A program made the position numbers and the translations under genes. A DNA stretch of 64,000 nucleotides from Gemmatimonadetes bacterium 2013_60CM_65_52. GTDB taxonomy: Bacteria; Gemmatimonadota; Gemmatimonadetes; Gemmatimonadales; Gemmatimonadaceae. Numbering within the stretch: position 1 is the first letter of the stretch; every line of letters starts with the position of its first letter. This document shows, in pieces, positions 43,806-53,475 of the stretch. The stretch spans positions 62,001 to 126,000 of the forward strand of contig NGFI01000008.1 of the NCBI GenBank assembly GCA_002215645.1, read 5' to 3'. A model generated the notes under the pieces. The model did not search any database and was not told the DNA's origin. It saw only the letters and a list, made by a program, of their open reading frames with translations.

Positions 43806-44633
43806 TCAAGCGACCGATGGGCCGTTGAACGGCTCACCCGCGTAGCGACGAACGATCGCGTAGCACTCGCAACTGGCTCGCTCCAGGCCGGGCCGGTCGA
43901 GAATCGTGATGTGGCCGCCGCGTGACTCGATCAGTGCCGAGCGCGTGAGAACGCCGAGCGCCTCGGTGACGCCGGCGCGGCGCACGCCAAGCATGAACGA
44001 GAGGAATTGGTGCGTGAGCGGAAAGGAATCTCCTCCGCCGACGCGGTCGTGCGTCAGGAGCAGCCACCGCGCGCATCGCTGCTCGATGCCGTGAAGCCTG
44101 TTGCACGCGGCCGTCTGTGATACCTGCGTCATGAAGGCGTGCATGCAGCGTGCAACGATGTCGCGGAAGTGCGGGAGCGTCGTCACTGCGGAGCGGAAGG
44201 CTGCGGCGCTCATGGACCGGGCGTCTCCCGGCACTTGGGCCAGTGTCTCGGGGACGGAGACGCTCGCCCCGAGAAAGAGGCCGAGGCCGACGGCGCCTTC
44301 GTTACCGATGGTGCCGACCTCCACGACGGCTCCGTTCTCCATCCGGCTGAGGAGCGATACGACGGCGGTGTCGGGGAAATACACTGAATCGATCACCGCC
44401 CGCTGGTCGTAGAGCACTCGGCCCATCCCGAGTGCAACGGCTGTCAGACTCGCGCCGATGACCGAGAGCTCATCGGGCGCCAGGGAGGCGAGGATCCGGT
44501 TCCCTCCCTGCCACGGCGGAACGCCGATGCCACCGTTCTCTCCATTGATCGTGCCGTTCTCAGTAGGAACTCGCTGCGATGTCGCATGCGAGCGGCCCGC
44601 GGCTCCGCGCCGCCGTCCGTCTGTTCCGGACAT
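43806..44633 (-). CDS. Crp/Fnr-family transcriptional regulator
   Basis: 275 residues from ATG 44633; a GTG at 44666 would add 11 and neither start has ideal ribosome-site spacing. The first ~45 residues are an unstructured extension. Residues ~50-165 are a cyclic-nucleotide-binding-like beta-roll ('RVLYDQRAVIDSVYFPDTAVVSLLSRMENGAVVEVGTIGNEGAVG') without the cAMP-binding RxS motif. Residues ~180-255 are the winged helix ('LTHQFLSFMLGVRRAGVTEAL'). The 'VSLLSRMENG..VGTIGNEG' form is the frequent soil-bacterial subgroup of unknown signal. No Fe-S cysteine cluster of the FNR type is visible. Confidence 0.88.
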   Translation of the reverse strand: MSGTDGRRRGAAGRSHATSQRVPTENGTINGENGGIGVPPWQGGNRILASLAPDELSVIGASLTAVALGMGRVLYDQRAVIDSVYFPDTAVVSLLSRMENGAVVEVGTIGNEGAVGLGLFLGASVSVPETLAQVPGDARSMSAAAFRSAVTTLPHFRDIVARCMHAFMTQVSQTAACNRLHGIEQRCARWLLLTHDRVGGGDSFPLTHQFLSFMLGVRRAGVTEALGVLTRSALIESRGGHITILDRPGLERASCECYAIVRRYAGEPFNGPSVA

Positions 44634-44839
44634 ACTCCCTTCTCTCGCCCTGGAGTGCAAACGCACTCACCGTTCGACAGCGGGAGAGGCCGGGAGCTCC
44701 GGCGAGTTCCGATGACGGAAGATGAATCAGCCTGAAAGGCTTTTCGTCGCAAAAGCGACATTACCGAACCATACCTCATTCGAAGCCCGCGTGCTCGAAT
44801 TTGTTCGGGTTATGTGCGGGTGCACGGTGGCGTACATCC

Positions 44840-45391
44840 TCAGGATTTCCGCGCGTCCTTTCGCAATCCCTTCTCGAGAATTTTCTCTGCGCTCTTCGGC
44901 CCTCGACGTCCCTTGGGCTCGAACTGTCTGCCTTCCTCTTCGTTGTAAGTCACGAAGAAATGTTCGATCTGGTCGACCATCGCGTCGGGCAGCTCGGAGA
45001 GCTTCTCGACGTCGCGAAACTGATCGCACGCGCATGCGACGGCGATGAGGCGATCGTTGCGCTCGCTGGAGCCATCGTCTTCGGTCTGCACAGCCTCGAT
45101 GACACCAACGAGACGAACCGACACGAGCGTGCCGGGAGGGACCGTCTCGCTCATTATCACCAACACGTCGAGCGGATCGTCGTCCTCCGCCTTGGTGGAC
45201 GGAACGAACCCGAAGTTGAACGGAAAGCTCATGCCCTCGGGCAGGATCTTCTTGGCGCAGAAGGTCTCCGCATCCGGATCATACACGAGCTTTGTGCGCG
45301 TGCCCTTGGGCGTCTCCACGACGACCCTGAGGTTGTCGTCGTCATCGCGAGGGTCGAGCCTGGAGAGGGACGAAGCGCGGTTACGCGGCAT
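44840..45391 (-). CDS. ppa: Inorganic pyrophosphatase, family I
   Basis: 183 residues from ATG 45391; an ATG at 45436 would add 15. The family signature D-D-D-P-L-D-V-L ('AEDDDPLDVLVI') is clear, along with 'VVETPKGTRTKLVYDPD' and 'FPFNFGFVPST'. It hydrolyses PPi to two phosphates with Mg2+ in the cytoplasm. The 'KGTRTKLVYDP..' form belongs to a divergent branch often found beside transport or polyphosphate genes rather than the housekeeping E. coli type. It is close to mgtA, whose product imports its cofactor Mg2+. Confidence 0.9.
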   Translation of the reverse strand: MPRNRASSLSRLDPRDDDDNLRVVVETPKGTRTKLVYDPDAETFCAKKILPEGMSFPFNFGFVPSTKAEDDDPLDVLVIMSETVPPGTLVSVRLVGVIEAVQTEDDGSSERNDRLIAVACACDQFRDVEKLSELPDAMVDQIEHFFVTYNEEEGRQFEPKGRRGPKSAEKILEKGLRKDARKS

Positions 45392-45454
45392 GTATCCCGG
45401 GCAGAGGTTTCGTGAATCACCCGAGGCAAGCGACATGCCCGGCCGCACTCAGCG

Positions 45455-45604
45455 ATGATGGAACGCCCGACGCAGCCTCCTCCGCTGCGGCCGCGCCCTC
45501 GCCTGTCCCGGGCGCAACGCATTGGTCTGCCCGTGATGCTTCTCATTCCCATTCTCGCACTCGCGAACTTTTTCGGCGAGCGGCGCTCGGCCCAGGGCTT
45601 CTGA
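45455..45604 (+). CDS. 49-residue single-pass membrane protein
   Basis: A short reading frame from ATG 45455 (or the adjacent ATG 45458) to TGA 45602-45604. It has a Pro/Arg-rich N-terminal tail, then 'RLSRAQRIGLPVMLLIPILA', a clear hydrophobic helix of ~16 residues, and a charged end 'FFGERRSAQGF'. I recall similar small proteins with a positively charged 'LSRxQRIGLPxLxLIP' entry to one helix in other bacteria, so I consider it real although no strong ribosome site is seen. It is encoded opposite to ppa and mgtA, between them, with 12 bases to the mgtA stop. Function is unknown; possibly a regulator of a membrane protein. Confidence 0.5.
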   Translation: MMERPTQPPPLRPRPRLSRAQRIGLPVMLLIPILALANFFGERRSAQGF

Positions 45605-45616
45605 CGCGCCGCGAGC

Positions 45617-48319
45617 TCACAGCCACGCGTGAAATTTCCGGATGTACCAGCCTTTCACGACCTGCGTGAGCGCCGCATAGCTGAACAGAATGATCGGCAA
45701 CCAGACGAAATAGCCGGACGGCAGCGGCTCCAGCCCGAGCTTCTTGCCGAGCGCGATGTAAGGCAGCGCGATGCCGCAGCAGACGATGAGTGACGTGAGC
45801 GCAAGCACCGGCACCGCGGCGCGGCTCTGCACGAAGGGAACCTTTGCGGTGCGGATCATGTGCACGATGAGCGTCTGCGAGAGCAGCCCTTCGATGAACC
45901 AGCCGGACTGAAAGAGCGCTTGCCGCTGCGGGCTATTGGCCCCGAAGGCATACCACAGCACCAGAAACGTCAGGACGTCGAAGATGGAGCTGATGGGGCC
46001 GATGAAGGCCATGAAGCGACCGATGTCGTCGGCCCTCCAGCGCCGCGGCTTGGTGACGTACTCCGGGTCCATCGTGTCCCACGGAATCGACAACTGCGAG
46101 AGATCGTAGAGCAGATTCTGTGTGAGCAACTGGATCGGCAGCATCGGCAGGAACGGCAGGAACGCGCTCGCAATGAGCACGCTGAACACGTTCCCGAAGT
46201 TCGAGCTTGCCGTCATCTTGATGTACTTGATGGTGTTGCCGAAGGTCGTGCGTCCCTCGATGACTCCCTCCTCGAGCACCATCAGGCTCTTTTCCAGCAG
46301 GATGATGTCGGCCGATTCCCTGGCGATGTCGACCGCTGAATCCACGGAGATGCCGACGTCCGCCTCGCGCAACGCGCCGGCGTCGTTGATGCCGTCTCCG
46401 AGAAAGCCAACCGTGTGGCCGCGCGACCGGAGCGCGTGGACGATGCGCACCTTGTCGTCGGGCGTGAGCTTCGCGAACACGGTGTACTCGTCGGCGAGCA
46501 CGCCGATGGCGTCGTCGTCCAGCCCCTGGAGCTCGTTGCCGAGGACGATGCGGTCCACGATGATGCCGACGTCCTTGCAGATCTTGCGCGTCACGAGGTC
46601 GTTGTCGCCCGTGAGGATCTTTACGCGCACGCCATGCTCGGCGAGCGCTTTCAGCGCCGGACGCGTGGACTCCTTGGGTGGATCGAGAAAGCCAATGAAG
46701 CCCGCGAGAATGAGATCGGACTCGTCGGCCACCGTGTACGGGCCGTGGTCCCGATCGAACTCGCGGTACGCGACGGCTACCACCCGGAAGCCATCCTCGT
46801 TCATCTCGGCGACGACGTCCTGCGCATCCTTGCGCCGCTCGTCCTCGAGCTCGACGATGAGCGCGCGCCGATCGAGATGCGGCTCGTCGTCGCGGACCCA
46901 CTTGCAGGCGGCGAGGATCTCCTCGGCGGCACCTTTGCAGATGAGCTCATGATGCCGGCTCTCGTGCTCCACGATGACGGACATGCGGCGGCGCGAGAAG
47001 TCGAAGGGAATCTCGTCGACCTTTGCGTACGCTGTATCGATCGAGAGCTCGCGCTTCACCTCGGCGTGCTCGAGCACCGCGACGTCGAGCAGATTTCGGA
47101 GCCCGGTCTGATAGAAGCTGTTGAGATAGGCGTAGTTGAGGACGAGATCGTCTTCTTCGCCCACCACGTTGACGTGACGCTCGAGCACGACCCTGTCCTG
47201 CGTGAGCGTGCCCGTCTTGTCGGTGCAGAGCACCTCCATGGCGCCGAAGTTCTGAATGGCATTCAGGCGCTTTACGATGGTCTTGTGCCGCGCCATCTTC
47301 ACCGCGCCTCTGGCGAGGTTGGTGGTGACGATCATCGGCAACATCTCGGGCGTCAGTCCCACGGCGACGGCAAGGCCGAACAGGAACGCCTCCACCCAGT
47401 TGCCCTTGGTCAGGCCGTTGATGATGAAGACGAGCGGCACCATCACCGCGATGAAGCGGATGAAGAGCCAGCTCACCGTGTGCACGCCGACGTCGAACGC
47501 GGTCGTGGCGCGCTGTCCGACGAGCGTGCGAGCCATGCGCCCGAACGCGGTGGTGCTTCCCGTGTTGATGACGACGGCCGTGCCCGTGCCGCTCACGACG
47601 CTCGTCCCCATGAAGCAGATCGTGGGCAGCTCGGTGATGGACGGCGGCGTCGGCGGTTCCGTCGCGCGATCCAGCTTCTCCACGGGTAATGCTTCGCCCG
47701 TGAGCGACGACTGGCCAACGAACAGATCCTTCGCGGCGATGAGACGTACGTCCGCCGGCACCATGTCGCCGGCCGAGAGGTACACGATGTCGCCGGGAAC
47801 GAGCTCCTCGATGGGAATCTCGCGGCGGCGCATGGCGGGAGTGCTGTCCGCCGGAAACTCGTCGCCCGCGCGTTCCACGGCGGTGCTCGTGCGCACGAGC
47901 GCACGGAGGGCCTCGGCGGATTGCGTGGAGCGATACTCCTGGAAGAAGCGCAGGAGGGTGCTCACCACGACCATGATGCCGATGACGACCACGGCTTCTC
48001 GGTCTCCGGTGAAGCCGGAGACGACGGCCAGGGTGGTGAGCAGCAGGTTGAACGGATTGGCGAATGCGCGCAGCAGCTGGAGGTACCAGGCGGGCGGCTT
48101 CTCGTGCGCGATCTCGTTTCGGCCGAAGCGGTCCCGGCGCGCCTCGACCTCGTCGTCGGTCAGTCCCTCACGGGCCGTATCCAGCTCGGAGAGCACCACG
48201 CCTGCCTCGGCATAGGCGAGCACGGTGAGCCGCGAGTCGGCGGACGCCGTCGCGCCACCGCGGCGACGTGTCAACCCGGGGGAGGCCTGCGCCGTGGCGC
48301 CGGTCTTCGTTGTGTTCAT
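45617..48319 (-). CDS. mgtA: Mg2+-importing P-type ATPase, MgtA/MgtB type
   Basis: 900 residues; AGGAG lies a few bases before ATG 48319. P3B-type features: TGEA loop (207-210), TPEMLP in the fourth helix (~324), phosphorylated Asp 367 in DKTGT, 'GDGINDAGAL' hinge and a C-terminal bundle of helices. It moves Mg2+ inward across the inner membrane at the cost of ATP. The length equals that of E. coli MgtA (~898). No leader peptide or Mg2+ riboswitch was recognised upstream, unlike in enterobacteria. The pyrophosphatase gene lies downstream on the same strand. Confidence 0.95.
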   Translation of the reverse strand: MNTTKTGATAQASPGLTRRRGGATASADSRLTVLAYAEAGVVLSELDTAREGLTDDEVEARRDRFGRNEIAHEKPPAWYLQLLRAFANPFNLLLTTLAVVSGFTGDREAVVVIGIMVVVSTLLRFFQEYRSTQSAEALRALVRTSTAVERAGDEFPADSTPAMRRREIPIEELVPGDIVYLSAGDMVPADVRLIAAKDLFVGQSSLTGEALPVEKLDRATEPPTPPSITELPTICFMGTSVVSGTGTAVVINTGSTTAFGRMARTLVGQRATTAFDVGVHTVSWLFIRFIAVMVPLVFIINGLTKGNWVEAFLFGLAVAVGLTPEMLPMIVTTNLARGAVKMARHKTIVKRLNAIQNFGAMEVLCTDKTGTLTQDRVVLERHVNVVGEEDDLVLNYAYLNSFYQTGLRNLLDVAVLEHAEVKRELSIDTAYAKVDEIPFDFSRRRMSVIVEHESRHHELICKGAAEEILAACKWVRDDEPHLDRRALIVELEDERRKDAQDVVAEMNEDGFRVVAVAYREFDRDHGPYTVADESDLILAGFIGFLDPPKESTRPALKALAEHGVRVKILTGDNDLVTRKICKDVGIIVDRIVLGNELQGLDDDAIGVLADEYTVFAKLTPDDKVRIVHALRSRGHTVGFLGDGINDAGALREADVGISVDSAVDIARESADIILLEKSLMVLEEGVIEGRTTFGNTIKYIKMTASSNFGNVFSVLIASAFLPFLPMLPIQLLTQNLLYDLSQLSIPWDTMDPEYVTKPRRWRADDIGRFMAFIGPISSIFDVLTFLVLWYAFGANSPQRQALFQSGWFIEGLLSQTLIVHMIRTAKVPFVQSRAAVPVLALTSLIVCCGIALPYIALGKKLGLEPLPSGYFVWLPIILFSYAALTQVVKGWYIRKFHAWL

Positions 48320-48670
48320 CGCTCTCTCCTCTCGGCCATCTCGCGATGGCGGCGCGCGGGGCGCTGCGTCGGGTCAGCGACGCGGAAGAGAGCCGGAGGA
48401 CCTAGACGCCAGGCCGATCCAGCCGCGCTGCCGCGGCGCGGTGCCATGGCCGGCACGATGGCCGGCTGACGAAGCGTCGTTGGTCTGACTCCATGAAGGT
48501 CTCCGTGGTGTCTCCCGGTCTCGTCCGGGACAACGTCCGGCGGCGTTCTACCGGAGTGAGCGGCAGTCTAGCGCGGCACGGCTGGGAGGTCAACGTCGGC
48601 ACAGACGGAATTCCCAATCTGTTATTCGAACGCCCAAGCTGGCCTTGACGAAGCAGTAGTGAAGACCAGT

Positions 48671-48709
48671 ACCCGGTACTCGGCACCCGGTAAAACAGCG
48701 TACCCGGTA
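48671..48709. repeat. Three-copy ACCCGGTA short repeat
   Basis: ACCCGGTA occurs at 48671-48678, 48685-48692 and 48702-48709; the outer two are within the 9-mer TACCCGGTA. GTACCCGGTAC around the first copy makes partial inverted pairing possible. It may be a decayed intergenic repeat of this genome. A role is not evident. Confidence 0.5.
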
Positions 48710-48882
48710 GGGAACGACGGTTCAGAATCAGGGTCAGACGTCCGAATTCTGGATTCTGCCATCAGCCGTCCCATCGCCGCACGGGCGTCGGATGCGGAGA
48801 GTCTCCAGTGGTGACCTCTGATCCGACTCCGACCTCCTTGCCGCCCCATTGCCCGCCGCATCCGTGTGCCACGCGCAACAAT

Positions 48883-48901
48883 TTGCACGTTGAACGTGCA
48901 A
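48883..48901. promoter_or_regulatory. 19-bp palindrome upstream of gltB, NtrC-site-like
   Basis: TTGCACGTTGAACGTGCAA is a perfect inverted repeat with 9-base arms and one central base, ending 53 bases before the gltB ATG. Its core TGCAC-N7-GTGCA has the same arms and spacing as NtrC sites. No sigma54 promoter (GG-N10-GC) was found between it and the start. A weak sigma70-like pair (TTGAAC at 48890, TATTGA at 48912, 16-base spacer) would place the operator over the -35, suggesting repression. Confidence 0.6.
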
Positions 48902-48954
48902 TATGCTCACCTATTGACTCAGAGTGCCATGTCGCGGTAATGAAAGGAGTGACG

Positions 48955-51900
48955 ATGCCGCGCGACTTCCGGGGACTCCCGCCCGCACAGGGATTGTACG
49001 ATCCGGCATTCGAGCACGACGGGTGCGGTATTGGCTTCGTTGCGCACCTGCGCGGCGTTCGTTCGCGCGAGGTTGTCGAGCGTGCACTCGAGCTGCTGAC
49101 CAACCTCGCGCATCGTAGCGCCATCGGCGGCGACTCGCAAACGGGGGACGGCGCCGGCATTCTGTTCCACATTCCGCACGCGCACTTCCGGCTGGCCTGC
49201 CGGCCGCTCGACTTTCGGCTGCCGGACGCCGGCGAATACGGCGTGGGCATGGTGTTCCTCCCGACGCTGGCGGAAGCGCGGCACGCTGCGGAGCAGGCGA
49301 TCGAACGCTGTGTCACCCATCGCGGCTGCCGCGTGCTCGGATGGCGCGACGTCCCCACGAACGATGCGCTGCTCGGCGGCGAGGCCGCGCGCACGCGTCC
49401 GAGCATCCGGCAGTTCTTCGTGGCGCCTCCCGCGCTGCACCGGGACGCCGACGACGCGCCTGCGTTCGAGCGCACGCTGTACGTGTTGCGCCGAGCGATC
49501 GAACGCGCGCTGGACGATCAGCCCGGAGAGGAGCGGTCGTACGTCGCGAGCCTCTCGTCGCGCACGATCGTGTACAAAGGATTGCTGCGTCCCGATCAGC
49601 TCGCGGGTTTCTACCCCGATCTCACCGCGCCGGAAACGATGAGTGGTCTTGCGCTCGTCCACTCGCGGTTCGCCACGAACACGTTTCCCACGTGGTCGCG
49701 TGCGCACCCGTATCGGATGCTCTGCCACAACGGCGAGATCAACACGCTGCGCGGCAACGTCAACTGGATGCGCGTGCGTGAGGAGCGCATGGCGGCGGGC
49801 CCGTTCGGTGACGCGATGGGCGAGCTGCTGCCCATCATCAAGCCGGAGCAGAGCGACTCGGCGACGCTCGACAACGTGCTCGAGTTCCTCGTCCACGCGG
49901 GACGTCCGCTGCAGCATGCGATGGCGATGCTCGTGCCGAAGGCATGGGAGCACGATCCGGACCTCGAGGCGGAGCGTCGCGCTTTCTATGAGTACCACGC
50001 CTCGCAGATGGAGCCGTGGGACGGACCCGCTGCCATCGCCTTTACCGACGGACGTGTGATCGGCGCGTTACAGGACCGAAACGGACTGCGCCCCGCACGG
50101 TGGACGGTGACCGACGACGACTGGGTGGTGCTGGCCTCCGAGGCCGGTGCGCTGCCCGTCTCCAACGAACGCATCCGGGCGCAGGGCCGGCTGCAGCCGG
50201 GCTGCATGCTGGTCGTGAATACGCTGCTCGGAAAGGTGCTGACCGACGACGACGTGCAGAACGAGCTGGCGTCGCACCGGCCATACTCGAGGTGGATCGC
50301 GAATCATCGCGTGCCCCTCGAGCTGCCTGAGAGCGATCCCGGTGAGGCCGAGCTCCTGGCCGATCAGGCCGACGCCATCCGCGCGAATCTTGCGCGCTTC
50401 GGCTTCAGTCGCGAAGAGCTCAGCATGGTGCTCGCGCCCATGGCGGCGTCCGGAGACGAGCCGGTCGGCTCGATGGGGAACGACGCGCCGAGCGCGATTC
50501 TGTCCGATCGCCCCCAACTGCTCTACTCGTACTTCAGGCAGCTCTTTGCGCAGGTCACCAATCCGGCCATCGATCCGATCCGCGAGCGCGTCGTGATGTC
50601 GCTCGGCACATTCCTCGGCCCGTTGCATGACTTGCTGGATGAGTCGCCGGAGCACGCGCGACAGATCCGGCTGGATCATCCCGTGCTCGACGCCCGGGGG
50701 ATGACCGCCATTCGCGCGCTCGCCGAGCCGTCCCTTCGTGCATGCACGCTGACCGCGTCGTTCCGCGATGGCGCCGGCGACGATGCGCTGGCGTCTTCGG
50801 TGGAGGCGCTGTGTCGCGAGGCGGTCGAGGCGGTCGATGCCGGATTCGGCATCATCATCCTGAGCGATCGTGTCCGCGACGAGGCGTCGCTGCCCATGCC
50901 GTCGCTCCTGGCGGTGGCAGCTGTGCACCATCACCTGATTCGCGAAGGCCGTCGCTCACGCGTGAGCATCGTGTGCGAATCCGGAGACGCGCGTGAAGTG
51001 TCGCACGTCGCGCTGCTGTTCAGCTATGGCGCGGCGGCGGTGCATCCGTATCTCGCGCTGAACGCCTGCGCGCTGCTCGCGAATGACGCCTCGATCGCAA
51101 CGTCCGCCGTGAACGCGCGCGCGAACCTCATCAAGGCGTTCGAGAAGGGGCTGCTCAAGGTGCTCTCGAAGCTTGGCATCTCCACGCTGCAGAGCTATTG
51201 CGGCGCGCAGGCATGGGAGGCGCTGGGGCTCTCGAAGTCGCTCGTCGCGCAACACTTCACCGGAACGTCGTCGCGACTTGGCGGCGTCGGCCTGGCGGAG
51301 ATCGCACAGGACGTTCGGCGCAGAGCCCGTTCGACGACCGGTGACGCGTTGCTCGAGGACGGCGGGGAGTATCACTATCGCATTCAGGGTGAGCGTCACG
51401 CCTGGAATCCGCAGACGATTGCGACGCTCCAGCGCGCCGCGCGCGACGGCGACGCCTCGTCGTATCGCGCATTCAGTGACGCCGCGAACGATTTTCAGCT
51501 GGGCGACCGGTCGCTGCGGGCGCTGCTCGACGTGAAGGAGCGCGAGCCGATTCCGCTCGAGACCGTGGAACCGGCGACGGCGATCGTGCGCCGATTCGCC
51601 ACCGGTGCCATGTCATTCGGGTCGCTCAGCCGCGAGGCGCACGAGATGCTCGCGGAGACGATGAACGAGATTGGCGGCCGGAGCAACACGGGTGAAGGCG
51701 GCGAGGACCCGGCGCGTTTCGGCACGCGGCGCAACAGCGCGATCAAGCAGGTGGCCTCCGCGCGATTCGGCGTGACGGCGCTCTATCTCGTGAACGCGCG
51801 CGAGCTCCAGATCAAAATCGCGCAGGGTGCGAAGCCGGGAGAGGGTGGACAGCTGCCCGGCCACAAGGTGGACGATGAGATCGCGCGCATTCGTCACTCG

Positions 51901-53475
51901 ACGCCTGGCGTGTCGCTCATTTCGCCGCCGCCACACCACGACATCTACTCCATCGAAGATCTGAAGCAACTCATCTTCGACCTTCGGAGCGTGCACCCCG
52001 AGGCGACGATCTCGGTGAAGCTCGTCTCGGAGGCGGGCGTCGGCACCGTGGCGGCTGGCGTGGCAAAGGCGGGTGCGGATCTCATCGTCATCTCCGGCGA
52101 CTCCGGGGGCACCGGAGCGTCGCCGCTGTCGTCGATCAAGCGCGCGGGCATTCCGTGGGAGATCGGACTCAGCGAGGCACATCAGACGCTCATCCTGAAC
52201 GACCTGCGCGGTCAGGTGCGCCTCCAGACGGACGGCCAACTGAAAACCGGACGCGACGTCGTGATCGCCGCGCTGCTGGGTGCCGAGGAGTTTGCGTTCG
52301 CGACGGCGCCTCTGGTGGTGGCCGGCTGCGTGATGATGCGAAAATGCCATCTCAACACATGTCCGGTCGGCATCGCGACGCAGGATCCGGTGCTGCGCGA
52401 GAAGTTCGCCGGCAAGCCCGAGCATCTCGTGAATTACTTCTTCTTCGTCGCCGAAGAGGTGCGAGAGATCCTCGCGAGGCTGGGCGCGCGGACACTCGAC
52501 GAGGTGGTGGGACGAGTCGACCTGCTGGAGTCCCGCACGAGTGCCGTGGGCGGACGGGCCGCCATGCTCGACCTGTCTGCTCTGTTGCATCAGCCGGACG
52601 CTACGCGCGAGTGGCGCGACGTGCGGGCGGAGCGCATGTCGCCTCGAAGAGACGCAGAATCACAAGCCCTGATGGATCTCGCCGCACCGGCACTCGAGCG
52701 CGGCGAGAGCGTGCGCGCGACGCTGCCGATTCGCAACTCTCAGCGCGCGGTCGGCGCCGAGATCTCGGGAGAGATTGCGCGACGGTATGGAGGGGAGGGG
52801 CTTCCCACGGACACCATCGTGCTGCGCTTCCGCGGGGCGGCAGGGCAGAGCTTCGGTGCGTTCGCGGTGCATGGTCTGTCGCTCGAGCTGGAAGGTGTCG
52901 CGAACGATTACGTCGCCAAGGGCTTGTCGGGGGGACGTGTCGCCATTCGTCCACCGAAGGGCGCGCGGCTGCTGGCGGACGGCACCGTCATCGTGGGCAA
53001 CACGGCGCTTTACGGCGCGACTGCTGGTGAAGTGTTCATCGCTGGCGCGGCAGGCGAGCGCTTTGCAGTGCGGAACAGTGGAGCTCGGATTGTGGTCGAA
53101 GGCGTCGGCGATCACGCATGCGAGTACATGACCGGAGGCATCGTCGTTATTCTCGGTGGCGTCGGCCGCAACTTCGGGGCGGGCATGAGCGGCGGACTTG
53201 CCTTTGTCGCCGATGAGCGAGGCACCTTCCGCGCGCGATCGCATACGGACACCCTCGAGATCGAGGCGGTGCAGACCACGGAAGACGAGCGCACGTTGCA
53301 CGGCCTGCTCGAGTGGCACATGCGATACACGGGCAGCCGGCGTGCGAAGCGTGCGCTCGGACGGTGGTCGGAGTCCGTGCGCTCGTTCGTGCGGGTGATG
53401 CCGGTGGAATACCGCGAGGCGCTGGAGCGCGAGGCACGTCGCGTGGCAGAGTCCGAGGGCGCCCGGTATGGGTGA
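48955..53475 (+). CDS. gltB: Glutamate synthase, large subunit
   Basis: 1506 residues from ATG 48955 (AAGGAG at 48944-48949, spacing 5). Class II glutaminase domain with nucleophile Cys 24 in 'HDGCGIGF' after a short propeptide; central domain; FMN/2-oxoglutarate synthase domain with 'SGDSGGTGASPLSSIKRAG'; [3Fe-4S] cysteines in 'CVMMRKCHLNTCPVG'; C-terminal GXGXG beta-helix ('GGIVVILGGVGRNFGAGMSGG'). With GltD it makes two glutamates from glutamine and 2-oxoglutarate using NADPH: the main ammonium assimilation step together with glutamine synthetase. gltD overlaps its last 8 bases. Confidence 0.97.
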   Translation: MPRDFRGLPPAQGLYDPAFEHDGCGIGFVAHLRGVRSREVVERALELLTNLAHRSAIGGDSQTGDGAGILFHIPHAHFRLACRPLDFRLPDAGEYGVGMVFLPTLAEARHAAEQAIERCVTHRGCRVLGWRDVPTNDALLGGEAARTRPSIRQFFVAPPALHRDADDAPAFERTLYVLRRAIERALDDQPGEERSYVASLSSRTIVYKGLLRPDQLAGFYPDLTAPETMSGLALVHSRFATNTFPTWSRAHPYRMLCHNGEINTLRGNVNWMRVREERMAAGPFGDAMGELLPIIKPEQSDSATLDNVLEFLVHAGRPLQHAMAMLVPKAWEHDPDLEAERRAFYEYHASQMEPWDGPAAIAFTDGRVIGALQDRNGLRPARWTVTDDDWVVLASEAGALPVSNERIRAQGRLQPGCMLVVNTLLGKVLTDDDVQNELASHRPYSRWIANHRVPLELPESDPGEAELLADQADAIRANLARFGFSREELSMVLAPMAASGDEPVGSMGNDAPSAILSDRPQLLYSYFRQLFAQVTNPAIDPIRERVVMSLGTFLGPLHDLLDESPEHARQIRLDHPVLDARGMTAIRALAEPSLRACTLTASFRDGAGDDALASSVEALCREAVEAVDAGFGIIILSDRVRDEASLPMPSLLAVAAVHHHLIREGRRSRVSIVCESGDAREVSHVALLFSYGAAAVHPYLALNACALLANDASIATSAVNARANLIKAFEKGLLKVLSKLGISTLQSYCGAQAWEALGLSKSLVAQHFTGTSSRLGGVGLAEIAQDVRRRARSTTGDALLEDGGEYHYRIQGERHAWNPQTIATLQRAARDGDASSYRAFSDAANDFQLGDRSLRALLDVKEREPIPLETVEPATAIVRRFATGAMSFGSLSREAHEMLAETMNEIGGRSNTGEGGEDPARFGTRRNSAIKQVASARFGVTALYLVNARELQIKIAQGAKPGEGGQLPGHKVDDEIARIRHSTPGVSLISPPPHHDIYSIEDLKQLIFDLRSVHPEATISVKLVSEAGVGTVAAGVAKAGADLIVISGDSGGTGASPLSSIKRAGIPWEIGLSEAHQTLILNDLRGQVRLQTDGQLKTGRDVVIAALLGAEEFAFATAPLVVAGCVMMRKCHLNTCPVGIATQDPVLREKFAGKPEHLVNYFFFVAEEVREILARLGARTLDEVVGRVDLLESRTSAVGGRAAMLDLSALLHQPDATREWRDVRAERMSPRRDAESQALMDLAAPALERGESVRATLPIRNSQRAVGAEISGEIARRYGGEGLPTDTIVLRFRGAAGQSFGAFAVHGLSLELEGVANDYVAKGLSGGRVAIRPPKGARLLADGTVIVGNTALYGATAGEVFIAGAAGERFAVRNSGARIVVEGVGDHACEYMTGGIVVILGGVGRNFGAGMSGGLAFVADERGTFRARSHTDTLEIEAVQTTEDERTLHGLLEWHMRYTGSRRAKRALGRWSESVRSFVRVMPVEYREALEREARRVAESEGARYG

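Larger units (their letters stand above)
48320..48954. other. Long divergent intergenic region between mgtA and gltB
   Basis: 635 bases without a supported gene; short frames here have shadow-like composition and no ribosome sites. It contains a three-copy ACCCGGTA repeat (48671-48709) and, close to gltB, a 19-bp palindrome. No riboswitch, small RNA or tRNA was recognised. Confidence 0.6.

Noticed and set aside
48902-48943. TTGACT-N18-TAATGA promoter for gltB
   Set aside because: The -10 would end directly before the AAGGAG ribosome site, leaving the transcript start at or inside that site.
48320-48954. Mg2+ riboswitch or leader peptide upstream of mgtA
   Set aside because: No M-box-like conserved stems and no short Pro-rich leader frame with a ribosome site were seen.
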